This document shows, in pieces, positions 1-6,276 of a stretch of DNA of 11,014 nucleotides; within the stretch, counting starts at the first letter, position 1, and each line of letters begins with the position of its first letter. The DNA lies in NCBI GenBank assembly GCA_036388295.1, contig DASVSC010000126.1:1-11014 (forward strand), in the 5' to 3' direction. The translations under genes and the position numbers were made by a program. The notes under the pieces were generated by a model. It searched no databases and was not told the DNA's origin. It saw only the letters and a program-made list of their open reading frames with translations. The DNA comes from RYN-431 sp036388295 (GTDB taxonomy: Bacteria > Planctomycetota > Phycisphaerae > Tepidisphaerales > Tepidisphaeraceae).

Positions 1-284
1 ATGCCGCGGAACTTGGCCTTGAACATCGTCAGCCAGCCGCCCATCACGCTGATGACGACCAGCACCATGGCCGTGCAGAGCATGACCGCGATCAGGCTCA
101 CCCACGCGATGCGGCGCTTCAGCAGGTACTTGTTGACCAGCACCGGAATGTAGCGCGGCCCGAGCACGTATTGATAAACCGCCCAGGCGCACAGGGCCAG
201 CATCACGACGCCGAACAGGATCAGCGGCGGGAGATACAGGTACGGACTGCGAAAATCGAAGCCGCTGGCACCGAGCACATTCAC
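1..284 (-). CDS. FtsX/LolC-E-like ABC transporter permease, N-terminal part (runs off left edge)
   Basis: This is the N-terminal part of a membrane permease that continues beyond the left edge; about 94 residues are visible. A GTG at 284-282 overlaps the lysS stop as GTGA, the usual sign of translational coupling, and is my chosen start; another GTG two codons later (278) is possible. The protein shows two hydrophobic stretches, about residues 15-40 (LYLPPLILFGVVMLALCAW) and 58-84 (SLIAVMLCTAMVLVVISVMG). The second follows a basic segment, KYLLKRRIAWVSLIA. That resembles the first membrane segment of LolC/LolE, where a Y-L-R-K-R-x-x-x-x-S-L-I pattern leads into a helix ending near V-M-x-G. 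Those proteins form the inner-membrane part of lipoprotein-releasing transporters. The extra upstream helix is not typical of E. coli LolC/E. The ATPase partner would be expected further left, which I cannot see. Confidence 0.72.
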   Translation of the reverse strand, partial: MNVLGASGFDFRSPYLYLPPLILFGVVMLALCAWAVYQYVLGPRYIPVLVNKYLLKRRIAWVSLIAVMLCTAMVLVVISVMGGWLTMFKAKFRG

Positions 285-1849
285 TCCGGCCGCATCAGCG
301 GGAAAAGGATCACGTCGCGAATGCTCTCGGCCCCGGTCAGCATCATCACCAGGCGGTCGATGCCCAAGCCGATGCCACCCGCGGGCGGCATGCCGTACTT
401 CAGGGCGCTGAGGAAGTCCTCGTCCACCTGCTGCTGCTCGGCCTTGTCGCCGACCTGATGGCGGAAGTTCTCGGCCTGCACGTCTGGGTCGTTGAGTTCC
501 GTATAGCCGGGCGAAATCTCTTGGCCGTTGATGGCCAATTCGTACGTGTCGGAGAAATACGGATCGTCCGCACACGTTTTGGCCAACGGAATGACCACGC
601 TCGGCACGCGCGTGACGAACACCGGATTGATCAGCGTCGTCTCGACCAGCTTTTCATAGACTTCCGTCAATTGCTCCGCCGGCGAGAGCGACACCAGGTG
701 CGTCTCGAACGCCGCCAGCTTGTCGGCCTGGCGTTCCTGTTCGGTAAACAGTTCCAGTCCGGCCGCCCGGCGGGCCAGGGCATTGACGCCGTCGATATCG
801 TACAGGCGCAGGACGTTGCTCAGCGCGTGGCCGTCGTCGCCGATGCTGCTCTTCTTGAAATGCCAGCCGGTCTTTTCTTCGACCAGTTCCGCCATCGTCG
901 CCCGCCGCCAGGGGCGCTGCGACAGATCGACCGTTTTGCCGTTGGCGTGCGGGATGACCAGCGTGCCGATGACCTTTTCGGCCACGGTGCAGATCAGGTC
1001 TTCGACCAGTTCCGCCATCGTGCGGCAGTCGCCGAAGGCTTCGTACGCCTCCAGCATCGTGAACTCGGGATTGTGCCGCGGGCTGACGCCTTCGTTGCGG
1101 AAGTTGCGGTTGATCTCAAAGACCTTGGGCAGGCCGCCGACGAGCAGGCGCTTCAGAAACAATTCCGGCGCGATGCGCATGAACAGGCGCATGTCGAGCG
1201 CGTTGTGGTGCGTGACGAACGGCCGGGCGGCCGCGCCGCCGTGCAGGGTCTGCAGCATCGGCGTTTCGACTTCCAGGAAGCCGCGGGCGCGAAAAAAGTC
1301 GCGAATGGCGTCGACAATGGCCATGCGTTTCTTGGCCAGGTCCATCACTTCCGGATTGCTCCAGAGGTCGACGTACCGCTGGCGGTAGCGTTGGTCGACG
1401 TCCTGCAAGCCTTCGTACTTGGCCGGCGGCGACAGCAGGCTCTTGGCCGCCATCTGCACCTTCGTGGCCCAGACGGTCGTTTCGCCCTTGTTCGTCGTGC
1501 CGAGCGGCCCTTCGACCACGATGCGGTCGGCCAGGTCCAGCAGGTTGCGGATGTCCCAGCTCTGGTCGTCGACACGCTTGCGGTCAATGCCGATCTGCAA
1601 ATCGCCGGTGTCGTCACGCAGGGTGAGGAACGACAGCTTCCCCATGTCACGCTTCAGCACGATGCGCCCGCTCACGCGGCAGACCGGGCCGCCGTCGTGG
1701 CCCATTTCGGGCGTGTAAAGCGCTTTGACGGCCGCGAGCGGTTGCACGCCCTCGGTCCGCTGGCCGTAGGGATCGACGCCGAGTTCGCGCAGCTTATTCA
1801 GCTTGGCGCGGCGTTCCTGTTCATAGATGCTGGTGTCGGTTGCACTCAT
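281..1849 (-). CDS. lysS: Lysyl-tRNA synthetase, class II (LysRS)
   Basis: This enzyme charges tRNA(Lys) with lysine in the cytoplasm. The 522 residues fit bacterial LysRS. An N-terminal OB-fold anticodon domain spans about residues 55-150 (VSGRIVLKRDMGKLSFLTLRD). The class II catalytic core follows, with RIAPELFLKRL, motif 2 (FRNEGVSPRHNPEFTMLEAY, about 246-265) and motif 3 (GIGLGIDRLVMM, about 491-502). I start at ATG 1849 (MSATDTSIYEQ) rather than the open-frame ATG at 1894, because family homology begins just after it (a typical E-x-R-x-x-K-L-x-x-L-R-E-x-G-x-x-P-Y run). There is no clear Shine-Dalgarno sequence. The segment usually reading G-N-G-F-S-E-L-N-D reads SPGYTELND here, changing two residues of the known lysine pocket while keeping the Glu. 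The gene is coupled by a 4-base overlap to a permease downstream. The full anticodon domain argues against an EpmA-type paralogue. Confidence 0.97.
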   Translation of the reverse strand: MSATDTSIYEQERRAKLNKLRELGVDPYGQRTEGVQPLAAVKALYTPEMGHDGGPVCRVSGRIVLKRDMGKLSFLTLRDDTGDLQIGIDRKRVDDQSWDIRNLLDLADRIVVEGPLGTTNKGETTVWATKVQMAAKSLLSPPAKYEGLQDVDQRYRQRYVDLWSNPEVMDLAKKRMAIVDAIRDFFRARGFLEVETPMLQTLHGGAAARPFVTHHNALDMRLFMRIAPELFLKRLLVGGLPKVFEINRNFRNEGVSPRHNPEFTMLEAYEAFGDCRTMAELVEDLICTVAEKVIGTLVIPHANGKTVDLSQRPWRRATMAELVEEKTGWHFKKSSIGDDGHALSNVLRLYDIDGVNALARRAAGLELFTEQERQADKLAAFETHLVSLSPAEQLTEVYEKLVETTLINPVFVTRVPSVVIPLAKTCADDPYFSDTYELAINGQEISPGYTELNDPDVQAENFRHQVGDKAEQQQVDEDFLSALKYGMPPAGGIGLGIDRLVMMLTGAESIRDVILFPLMRPE

Positions 1850-1868
1850 TGGGGCCAAAAGTCCGACA

Positions 1869-1896
1869 ATGATAGAGCAGTGACGATGGAACACAA
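1869..1896 (-). promoter_or_regulatory. Possible sigma70-type promoter of lysS
   Basis: Reading the minus strand, TATCAT (1874 to 1869) matches the -10 consensus at 5 of 6 positions and lies 19 bases before the lysS ATG. A weak -35 candidate, TTGTGT (1896 to 1891), sits 16 bases upstream. The placement in the divergent gap between lysS and the peptidase gene fits. The -35 is poor, so this is a tentative call. Confidence 0.35.
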
Positions 1897-1972
1897 ATGG
1901 ACAGATAGGCCTCGGGCCTTGTGGACAGGGCCTTGGGCGCGGAAACGCTCTGCCTCGTCTTCACCAAAGCCC

Positions 1973-3157
1973 ATGGCCCCAAGCCTAAGGCCTCTGCTGG
2001 CCGTCGCGATCACCCTCGCGGCCGCCGGTCCTGTTTTCGCGCAAAACAAGCCGTTCCAGTCCAAGCACTACCTGATCTACAGCGACCTCGGCGAGGACGC
2101 GACGAAGGACTACGCCCGCCGGCTCGACGGCATGTACGAAGAGTACGCCCGCCGGCTGGCCGACTTTTCGATTCCCGACGGGCAGAAGTTTCAGGTCTAC
2201 CTGTTTAAGAAGCAGAGCGACTACCGCCGCTTCACTGGCGGCCGCCTGCCGAACTCGGCCGGGATTTTTATTCCGTCGCTCCACGCCCTGGCGGGCTTCG
2301 AAGAATCGCAGGGACGCACCGCCCTGCGCCAAACGTTGCAGCACGAAGCGTTCCACCAGTTCGCCTGGCAGGCCGTTTCCCAGAACCTTCCGATCTGGCT
2401 CGACGAAGGCTTGGCCCAGATTTTCGAGGAGGGCGTCTGGACCGGCGACCAATTCCTCCTCGAACAAGTGCCGCCGCTTCGCCTGAAGATGCTGCAGCAG
2501 GACATCGCCGCCGGCCGCCTGTTGCCGTTCAAGACACTGCTGGGCATGTCGCGCACCACGTTCCAAGCCCGCATGCGCGACGACGCCGTCGGCCGGAGTC
2601 AATACAACCAGGTCTGGGCGATGACGCACTTTCTGGTCTTCGCCACCGACGAGAACGGCAAACCGCGGTTCCGGAAGCGCCTGATCGCCTGGCTGCGCGA
2701 CTTGCACGACGGCCGCGACCCGCAGCAGGCGTTCATCAGCAACTTCTCCGGCAACGTCGACGGCTTCGAAAAGCGCTTCAAAGAATGGGCCGCCACTCTG
2801 CAGCCGACGCCGCTGGCCGTCTACAGTGAGCGCGTCAGCAAGCTGGCGGACCTGGTGCGCTTGTTCAAGCAGGAAGGCCGCGAGTTCGACAGCGTCGACA
2901 CGCTCCGCCGCCACCTGCAGCAGGGCCAGTTTCATCTGACCGAGCAACGCGACGGACAATCGTTCACACTGGAAGAAGACGCGCTAACGTACCTGTGCAG
3001 CCTCGACGGCAAACCTTGGCCGGGCCAATCACTCTTCTTCGGACAGAAGCGTAAGCCGCTGCCCGACATCGTGCTGAAGGCGCCGACCGGCTCCGTCATT
3101 CGCGCCCGCTTCTACACCAGCGGCCAGCGCATCGACCACGATTTGGTTTTCGAGTAG
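1973..3157 (+). CDS. Secreted HEXXH metallopeptidase-like protein (DUF1570 type)
   Basis: This is a predicted exported zinc peptidase of 394 residues. I chose ATG 1973 because it gives a clean signal peptide: MAPSLRPLLAVAITLAAAGPVFA, with a V-F-A cleavage site before Gln24. An in-frame ATG at 1886 would only add a polar, arginine-rich extension. The mature protein carries HEAFH at residues 124-128 and WLDEGLA with Glu145. This is the gluzincin arrangement of two zinc histidines, a catalytic Glu and a third ligand about 17 residues later. The local context (QHEAFHQF, LPIWLDEGLAQIFE) matches DUF1570, a family common in planctomycetes; no substrate is known to me. The C-terminal half (from about residue 250) has no motif I recognise. 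It is divergent from lysS and is followed 39 bases later by folK. Function beyond peptidase-like is inference. Confidence 0.82.
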   Translation: MAPSLRPLLAVAITLAAAGPVFAQNKPFQSKHYLIYSDLGEDATKDYARRLDGMYEEYARRLADFSIPDGQKFQVYLFKKQSDYRRFTGGRLPNSAGIFIPSLHALAGFEESQGRTALRQTLQHEAFHQFAWQAVSQNLPIWLDEGLAQIFEEGVWTGDQFLLEQVPPLRLKMLQQDIAAGRLLPFKTLLGMSRTTFQARMRDDAVGRSQYNQVWAMTHFLVFATDENGKPRFRKRLIAWLRDLHDGRDPQQAFISNFSGNVDGFEKRFKEWAATLQPTPLAVYSERVSKLADLVRLFKQEGREFDSVDTLRRHLQQGQFHLTEQRDGQSFTLEEDALTYLCSLDGKPWPGQSLFFGQKRKPLPDIVLKAPTGSVIRARFYTSGQRIDHDLVFE

Positions 3158-3159
3158 CC

Positions 3160-3189
3160 GTGACGGGCCCGGGCGGGTGCTGCTACACT
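3160..3189 (+). promoter_or_regulatory. Possible promoter immediately upstream of folK
   Basis: GTGACG (3160-3165) and TACACT (3184-3189) are separated by 18 bases and resemble -35 and -10 boxes. The -10 box ends only 7 bases before the folK ATG, with no Shine-Dalgarno sequence between. If real, transcription would start at or next to the ATG, giving a leaderless mRNA. Matches are 4 of 6 at each box, so support is moderate at best. Confidence 0.35.
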
Positions 3190-3196
3190 CTGCCAC

Positions 3197-3673
3197 ATGC
3201 GAAACGGTAACGGCGTCACGGCTTATATCGCGATCGGTTCGAACCTCGGCGATCGCGCCCGCGCCTGTTACGAGGCCGTACGAAAACTCGTATCGCACAG
3301 CAGCGTCTCCCTCGTCGCCATGTCCGAACTGATCGAAACCGCCCCCGTCGGCGGGCCGGCCTGGTCGCCGCCGTATCTGAACGGGGCGATCGCCGTCGAA
3401 ACCACGCTCGGCGCGCACGCCCTGTTTTCCGAGTTGATGAGCATCGAAAAAGCCCTCGGCCGCCAGCACTTCGAACGCTGGGGGCCGCGCACCGTCGACC
3501 TGGACCTGCTGCTGTTCGGCGACCGCATTCTGTCCAGCGACGACCTGATCGTCCCGCACCCGCTGATGCACGAACGCCGCTTCGTGCTCGAGCCGCTTGT
3601 GGAGATCGCCCCGAACGCCATGCACCCCGCCCTGCTGATGACGGCCCGCGGGCTGCTCGACAATCTGAAATAA
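3197..3673 (+). CDS. folK: 2-amino-4-hydroxy-6-hydroxymethyldihydropteridine pyrophosphokinase (HPPK)
   Basis: HPPK transfers pyrophosphate from ATP to 6-hydroxymethyl-7,8-dihydropterin, the step before dihydropteroate synthase in folate synthesis. The 158 residues match the usual single-domain length. Family signatures appear in order: IGSNLGDR (13-20), PPYLNGA (58-64), the ERWGPRTVDLDLLLFG signature (93-108) with the two magnesium-binding aspartates Asp101 and Asp103, and VPHPLMHERRFVLEPLVEIAP (119-139). The start at 3197 places six residues before the first beta strand; a GTG at 3215 is a minor alternative. There is no Shine-Dalgarno sequence, and a -10-like box lies just upstream. It stands alone, with no folP or folB fused, between a secreted peptidase gene and a beta-propeller gene that begins 18 bases after its stop. 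Confidence 0.96.
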   Translation: MRNGNGVTAYIAIGSNLGDRARACYEAVRKLVSHSSVSLVAMSELIETAPVGGPAWSPPYLNGAIAVETTLGAHALFSELMSIEKALGRQHFERWGPRTVDLDLLLFGDRILSSDDLIVPHPLMHERRFVLEPLVEIAPNAMHPALLMTARGLLDNLK

Positions 3674-3691
3674 CGCACTTAGCCTCCGGCC

Positions 3692-5860
3692 ATGACGCGA
3701 TTGCTCCGGACGCTGGCCCTTCTCTTCGTGACTGCCGCGCCGGCGCTGGCCGTCCGGACGCAGCACTGGAACCACACGTCCGCCGACGACTTCAAGAAGG
3801 GCACGGCCACGCGCGTCGTCGTCACCAGCAGCGGCCAGCTGCGCCTGTCGCGACAGATCGATGCCCTTTTGCCCAAAGACCGCCAGTTCACCGCCCTCCA
3901 GGCCATGGTCGAATCGCCCGACGGAAGCGTCGTTTTCTCGGCCTTTCCGGAGGGCGAAGTGCTGGCGCTGAAGGACGGGAAGCTGACGACGCTCGCCGCA
4001 TTCAAGGACCAGACCGTCACCAGCCTGGCCTATGACGGGCGGGGCCGCCTGCTGATCGGCGTGAGCGGCGAACAAGCGAAATTGGTCCGCATCGACCGGC
4101 CGGGCGACGCGCCGAAAACCGTCTGCGAGCCGGCCGACGCACAGTTCATCTGGGCGATCGTGCCCGACGGCGATGGCCTGTTCCTCGCCACCGGCCCGAA
4201 CGGCGCGGTGTTCAAGGTCGACGCCAGCGGCACCGCCAGCCCGTTCGCCGAACTCGGCGGCGACAACGTGCTCTGCCTGACGACCGACAAAACCCACCTC
4301 TACGCCGGCACCGACCGCGAAGCCCTCGTCTACAAAATCGATCGCGCCACCGCAAAGCCGTACGTGCTGTACGACGCGGCCGAAACCGAAGTCGCGGTCA
4401 TGGCGTGGGATCACCGCGGCAACCTGCTGGTCGCCACCGGCCAGCCGACTGACGGCGCGCCCGAACTCAATTCACCCGATCCCGTCGCGCCCGCAAAACG
4501 GCCCGCCGGCGTCGAACTGCCGTCGAAACGGCCGACCCCGCCGAAGCCGCCCGACAACAAGCCCGGCGACGCCATCCCGCACTCAGCCGCCGCCCTGCTC
4601 GGCGAATTCGTCCCCACCACCGGCCCGTCCAAACCCGACCTGTCCGCGTTCGACGCCGCCGAGTCCGATTCGCCCGGCTCTGACACCAACGCCGTCTACC
4701 GCATTGACCCGCGCGGCCTGGTCACCGAAATCTTCCGCAAGCCCGTCACCCTCTACGGCATGGCCGTCCGCGGCGACAGCGTGCTGCTTTCCACCGGCGA
4801 CGACGGCGAGGTCTACGAACTTCGTCCCGACGTCGGCGAGGAAGCCGTGCTGCTGCGCACCGACGCGCCCGACGTCACCGGCCTGCTCAGCGCCCGCGAC
4901 GGCTCGCTGTACGTCGCCACCAGCAACGCCGGGCAGATCTACAAAATGTCCGCGGGCTACGCGACGAGCGGCACCTTCGACAGTGACGTTCTCGACGCGA
5001 CCGTACCGAGCCCGTTCGGCCAGATGCACCTGCTCGGCACGATCCCGCCCGGCACCACGCTGACGGTGCAAACGCGGGCCGGCAATGTCCGCGATCCCGA
5101 AAACGGCGATTGGGCCGACTGGACCGCCCCGCAGCCGGCGACGGCGTTCGCGGCCGTCACGTCGTCAGCGGCGCGGTACCTGCAATACCGGCTCACGTTC
5201 AGTTCCACGGACGCGGCGAAGTCGGCGGTGGTCGATGAAGTCGATGTCGCGTACCAGAAGCCGAACCTGCCGCCGAAGCTGACGGCCGTCACCGCCCTGC
5301 CCGGCGACACGCCGGGCCAAATGACCCTCGCCTGGGACGGCAACGACGGCAACGACGACGAGCTCCGCTTCGGCCTGTTCGTCCGCGGCGTCGGGCAGGG
5401 GACGTGGATGAAAATCGCCGAAGACCTAACCGACACCACGCACCCGTGGAACGCCCGCGGCGTGGCCGACGGGCCGTACGAGGTCAGGGTCGTCGCCAGC
5501 GACGCCCGGGCCAATCCGCCCGGCGAGGGCCGCGAAGTCAGCCGGGTCAGCGACGCCGTCCTGATCGACAACACGCCGCCCGCCGTCGGCGACGTTCAAA
5601 CGAAGGCCGACGGCGGAAAAATGACCATCACGTTCCGCGTCGTCGACCGTTCCGGCACGGTCGCGGGCGTGGAAACGACGCTCGACCGAATCGACCACTG
5701 GCAGAAACAACTTCCCGACGATAAGATGGCCGATTCGCCTGAGGAACGGTACACGGTGCCGCTGTCGGGCTTGGAGTCAGGATCGCATACGCTCATGATC
5801 CGGGCCACCGACGCCCGCGGCAACGCGTCTTTTGAGACGGTCGCGGTTACGGTGCCCTGA
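3692..5860 (+). CDS. Secreted beta-propeller protein with C-terminal Ig/FN3-like domains
   Basis: This is a predicted exported protein of 722 residues, function unknown. Residues 1-20 form a signal peptide (MTRLLRTLALLFVTAAPALA) with an A-L-A cleavage site. Residues about 65-420 contain repeated blade-like units: a D-G/R-G-x-L-L/Y-x-x-T/S-G run followed by G-x-V/L-Y/F-K/R-I/V-D. Examples are GLFLATGPNGAVFKVD, HLYAGTDREALVYKID, VLLSTGDDGEVYEL and SLYVATSNAGQIYKM. I count six or seven, which suggests a propeller. A Pro/Lys/Asp-rich, low-complexity insert at about 252-330 interrupts it. Then come a beta-sandwich-like segment (about 425-525, with WADWTAPQPAT and ARYLQYRLTF) and two FN3/Ig-like segments (about 526-632 and 633-722), the last ending SHTLMIRATDARGNAS. 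It starts 18 bases after folK, so is probably co-transcribed. No catalytic motif is visible; binding or scaffolding in the envelope is the likely role. Confidence 0.75.
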   Translation: MTRLLRTLALLFVTAAPALAVRTQHWNHTSADDFKKGTATRVVVTSSGQLRLSRQIDALLPKDRQFTALQAMVESPDGSVVFSAFPEGEVLALKDGKLTTLAAFKDQTVTSLAYDGRGRLLIGVSGEQAKLVRIDRPGDAPKTVCEPADAQFIWAIVPDGDGLFLATGPNGAVFKVDASGTASPFAELGGDNVLCLTTDKTHLYAGTDREALVYKIDRATAKPYVLYDAAETEVAVMAWDHRGNLLVATGQPTDGAPELNSPDPVAPAKRPAGVELPSKRPTPPKPPDNKPGDAIPHSAAALLGEFVPTTGPSKPDLSAFDAAESDSPGSDTNAVYRIDPRGLVTEIFRKPVTLYGMAVRGDSVLLSTGDDGEVYELRPDVGEEAVLLRTDAPDVTGLLSARDGSLYVATSNAGQIYKMSAGYATSGTFDSDVLDATVPSPFGQMHLLGTIPPGTTLTVQTRAGNVRDPENGDWADWTAPQPATAFAAVTSSAARYLQYRLTFSSTDAAKSAVVDEVDVAYQKPNLPPKLTAVTALPGDTPGQMTLAWDGNDGNDDELRFGLFVRGVGQGTWMKIAEDLTDTTHPWNARGVADGPYEVRVVASDARANPPGEGREVSRVSDAVLIDNTPPAVGDVQTKADGGKMTITFRVVDRSGTVAGVETTLDRIDHWQKQLPDDKMADSPEERYTVPLSGLESGSHTLMIRATDARGNASFETVAVTVP

Positions 5861-5876
5861 TCATTCGGATTGAATT

Positions 5877-5881
5877 GAGGA
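5877..5881 (+). promoter_or_regulatory. Shine-Dalgarno sequence of rpmH
   Basis: GAGGA lies 6 bases before the ATG at 5888. It is the clearest ribosome binding site in this window; most other genes here lack one. It confirms the start of the short rpmH gene. Confidence 0.7.
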
Positions 5882-5887
5882 TTGGCC

Positions 5888-6022
5888 ATGCATTACCCGC
5901 ACCGCATCAGCAAAGTGAAACGCGCCCGCAAGCTGGGCTTCCGCGCCCGAATGAGCACGAAGAACGGCCGCAAGACGATCAACGCGAAGCGCCGCGTCGG
6001 CCGTAAGGTTCAGGTCGTCTAA
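5888..6022 (+). CDS. rpmH: 50S ribosomal protein bL34
   Basis: This small gene encodes 44 residues, about the normal length of bL34, a basic protein of the large ribosomal subunit. The core GFRARMSTKNGRKTINAKRR is diagnostic: the family pattern is G-F-x-x-R-M-x-T-x-x-G-R-x-x-x-x-x-R-R. The N-terminus, MHYPHRISKVKRARKL, differs from the common MKRTFQPS start, and I recall this form from planctomycetes. A good Shine-Dalgarno sequence precedes it by 6 bases. It begins 27 bases after the propeller gene and is followed by a hairpin terminator. In many bacteria rpmH sits beside dnaA and rnpA; neither is adjacent here, since the next gene downstream is convergent and unrelated. Confidence 0.93.
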   Translation: MHYPHRISKVKRARKLGFRARMSTKNGRKTINAKRRVGRKVQVV

Positions 6023-6054
6023 GACCTTCCGTTTTCGGCAATATAACCCATCCC

Positions 6055-6082
6055 AAGCCGGCCCCCGCGGGCCGGCTTGTTT
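6055..6082 (+). terminator. Hairpin terminator after rpmH
   Basis: A perfect 10-bp stem (6055-6064 with 6069-6078; AAGCCGGCCC pairing with GGGCCGGCTT) encloses a 4-base loop and is followed by GTTT. It lies 32 bases after the rpmH stop. The short T run makes it a modest intrinsic terminator on the plus strand; on the minus strand no T run follows the stem. Confidence 0.75.
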
Positions 6083-6134
6083 CGCTGCGCGGAACCAAAT
6101 AAGACGCGGACCTTTCCTGCAGCGGCGCTCTTCA

Positions 6135-6243
6135 CTCCCCTCCCCTTGCGGGAGGGGGCGGGGGAGGGGTTCTGTCATGCGGAGAGCACACTGACGATCG
6201 AAGAACCCCTTCCCTAACCCCTCCCACAAGGGGAGGGGGACCA
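6135..6243. repeat. REPIN-like pair of inverted GC-rich palindromes
   Basis: Two arms of about 40 bases, 6135-6175 and 6202-6243, are inverted copies of each other around a spacer of roughly 28 bases. Each arm has its own 8-bp hairpin, CCCCTCCC with GGGAGGGG: 6137-6144 with 6150-6157 around loop CTTGC, and 6218-6225 with 6231-6238 around loop ACAAG. The arms can also pair with each other, for example AGGGGTTCT (6165-6173) with AGAACCCCT (6202-6210). Translated, the arms give the L-P-Q-G-E-G type strings familiar from dispersed intergenic repeats that are wrongly called as genes. The position between two convergent genes is typical of REP/REPIN elements and it may also act as a transcription stop. 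Copy number elsewhere in the genome cannot be seen here. Confidence 0.8.
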
Positions 6244-6276
6244 GAGAGGCCGTAGCATCCGGCGGACCGCACCTTC

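Noticed and set aside
458..1972. Long plus-strand open frame lying opposite lysS and running into the peptidase gene
   Set aside because: It is antisense to a certain gene (lysS), its product is Arg/Ala/Val/Asp-rich with no motifs, and the real gene in that frame starts at the signal peptide at 1973. This is a common artefact of high-GC coding DNA.
1886..1972. Earlier ATG at 1886 as the peptidase start
   Set aside because: It would place about 29 polar, Arg-rich residues ahead of a complete signal peptide that already starts with Met at 1973.
1985..4414. Minus-strand open frames of 324 and 461 codons opposite the peptidase, folK and propeller genes
   Set aside because: Their composition is that of codon-mirror shadows, and the opposite strand carries genes with signal peptides and clear family motifs.
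6135..6243. CRISPR array or rho-independent terminator as the explanation for the GC-rich repeats
   Set aside because: There are only two units and they are inverted rather than direct, and no T run follows either hairpin. A REPIN-like element fits better.
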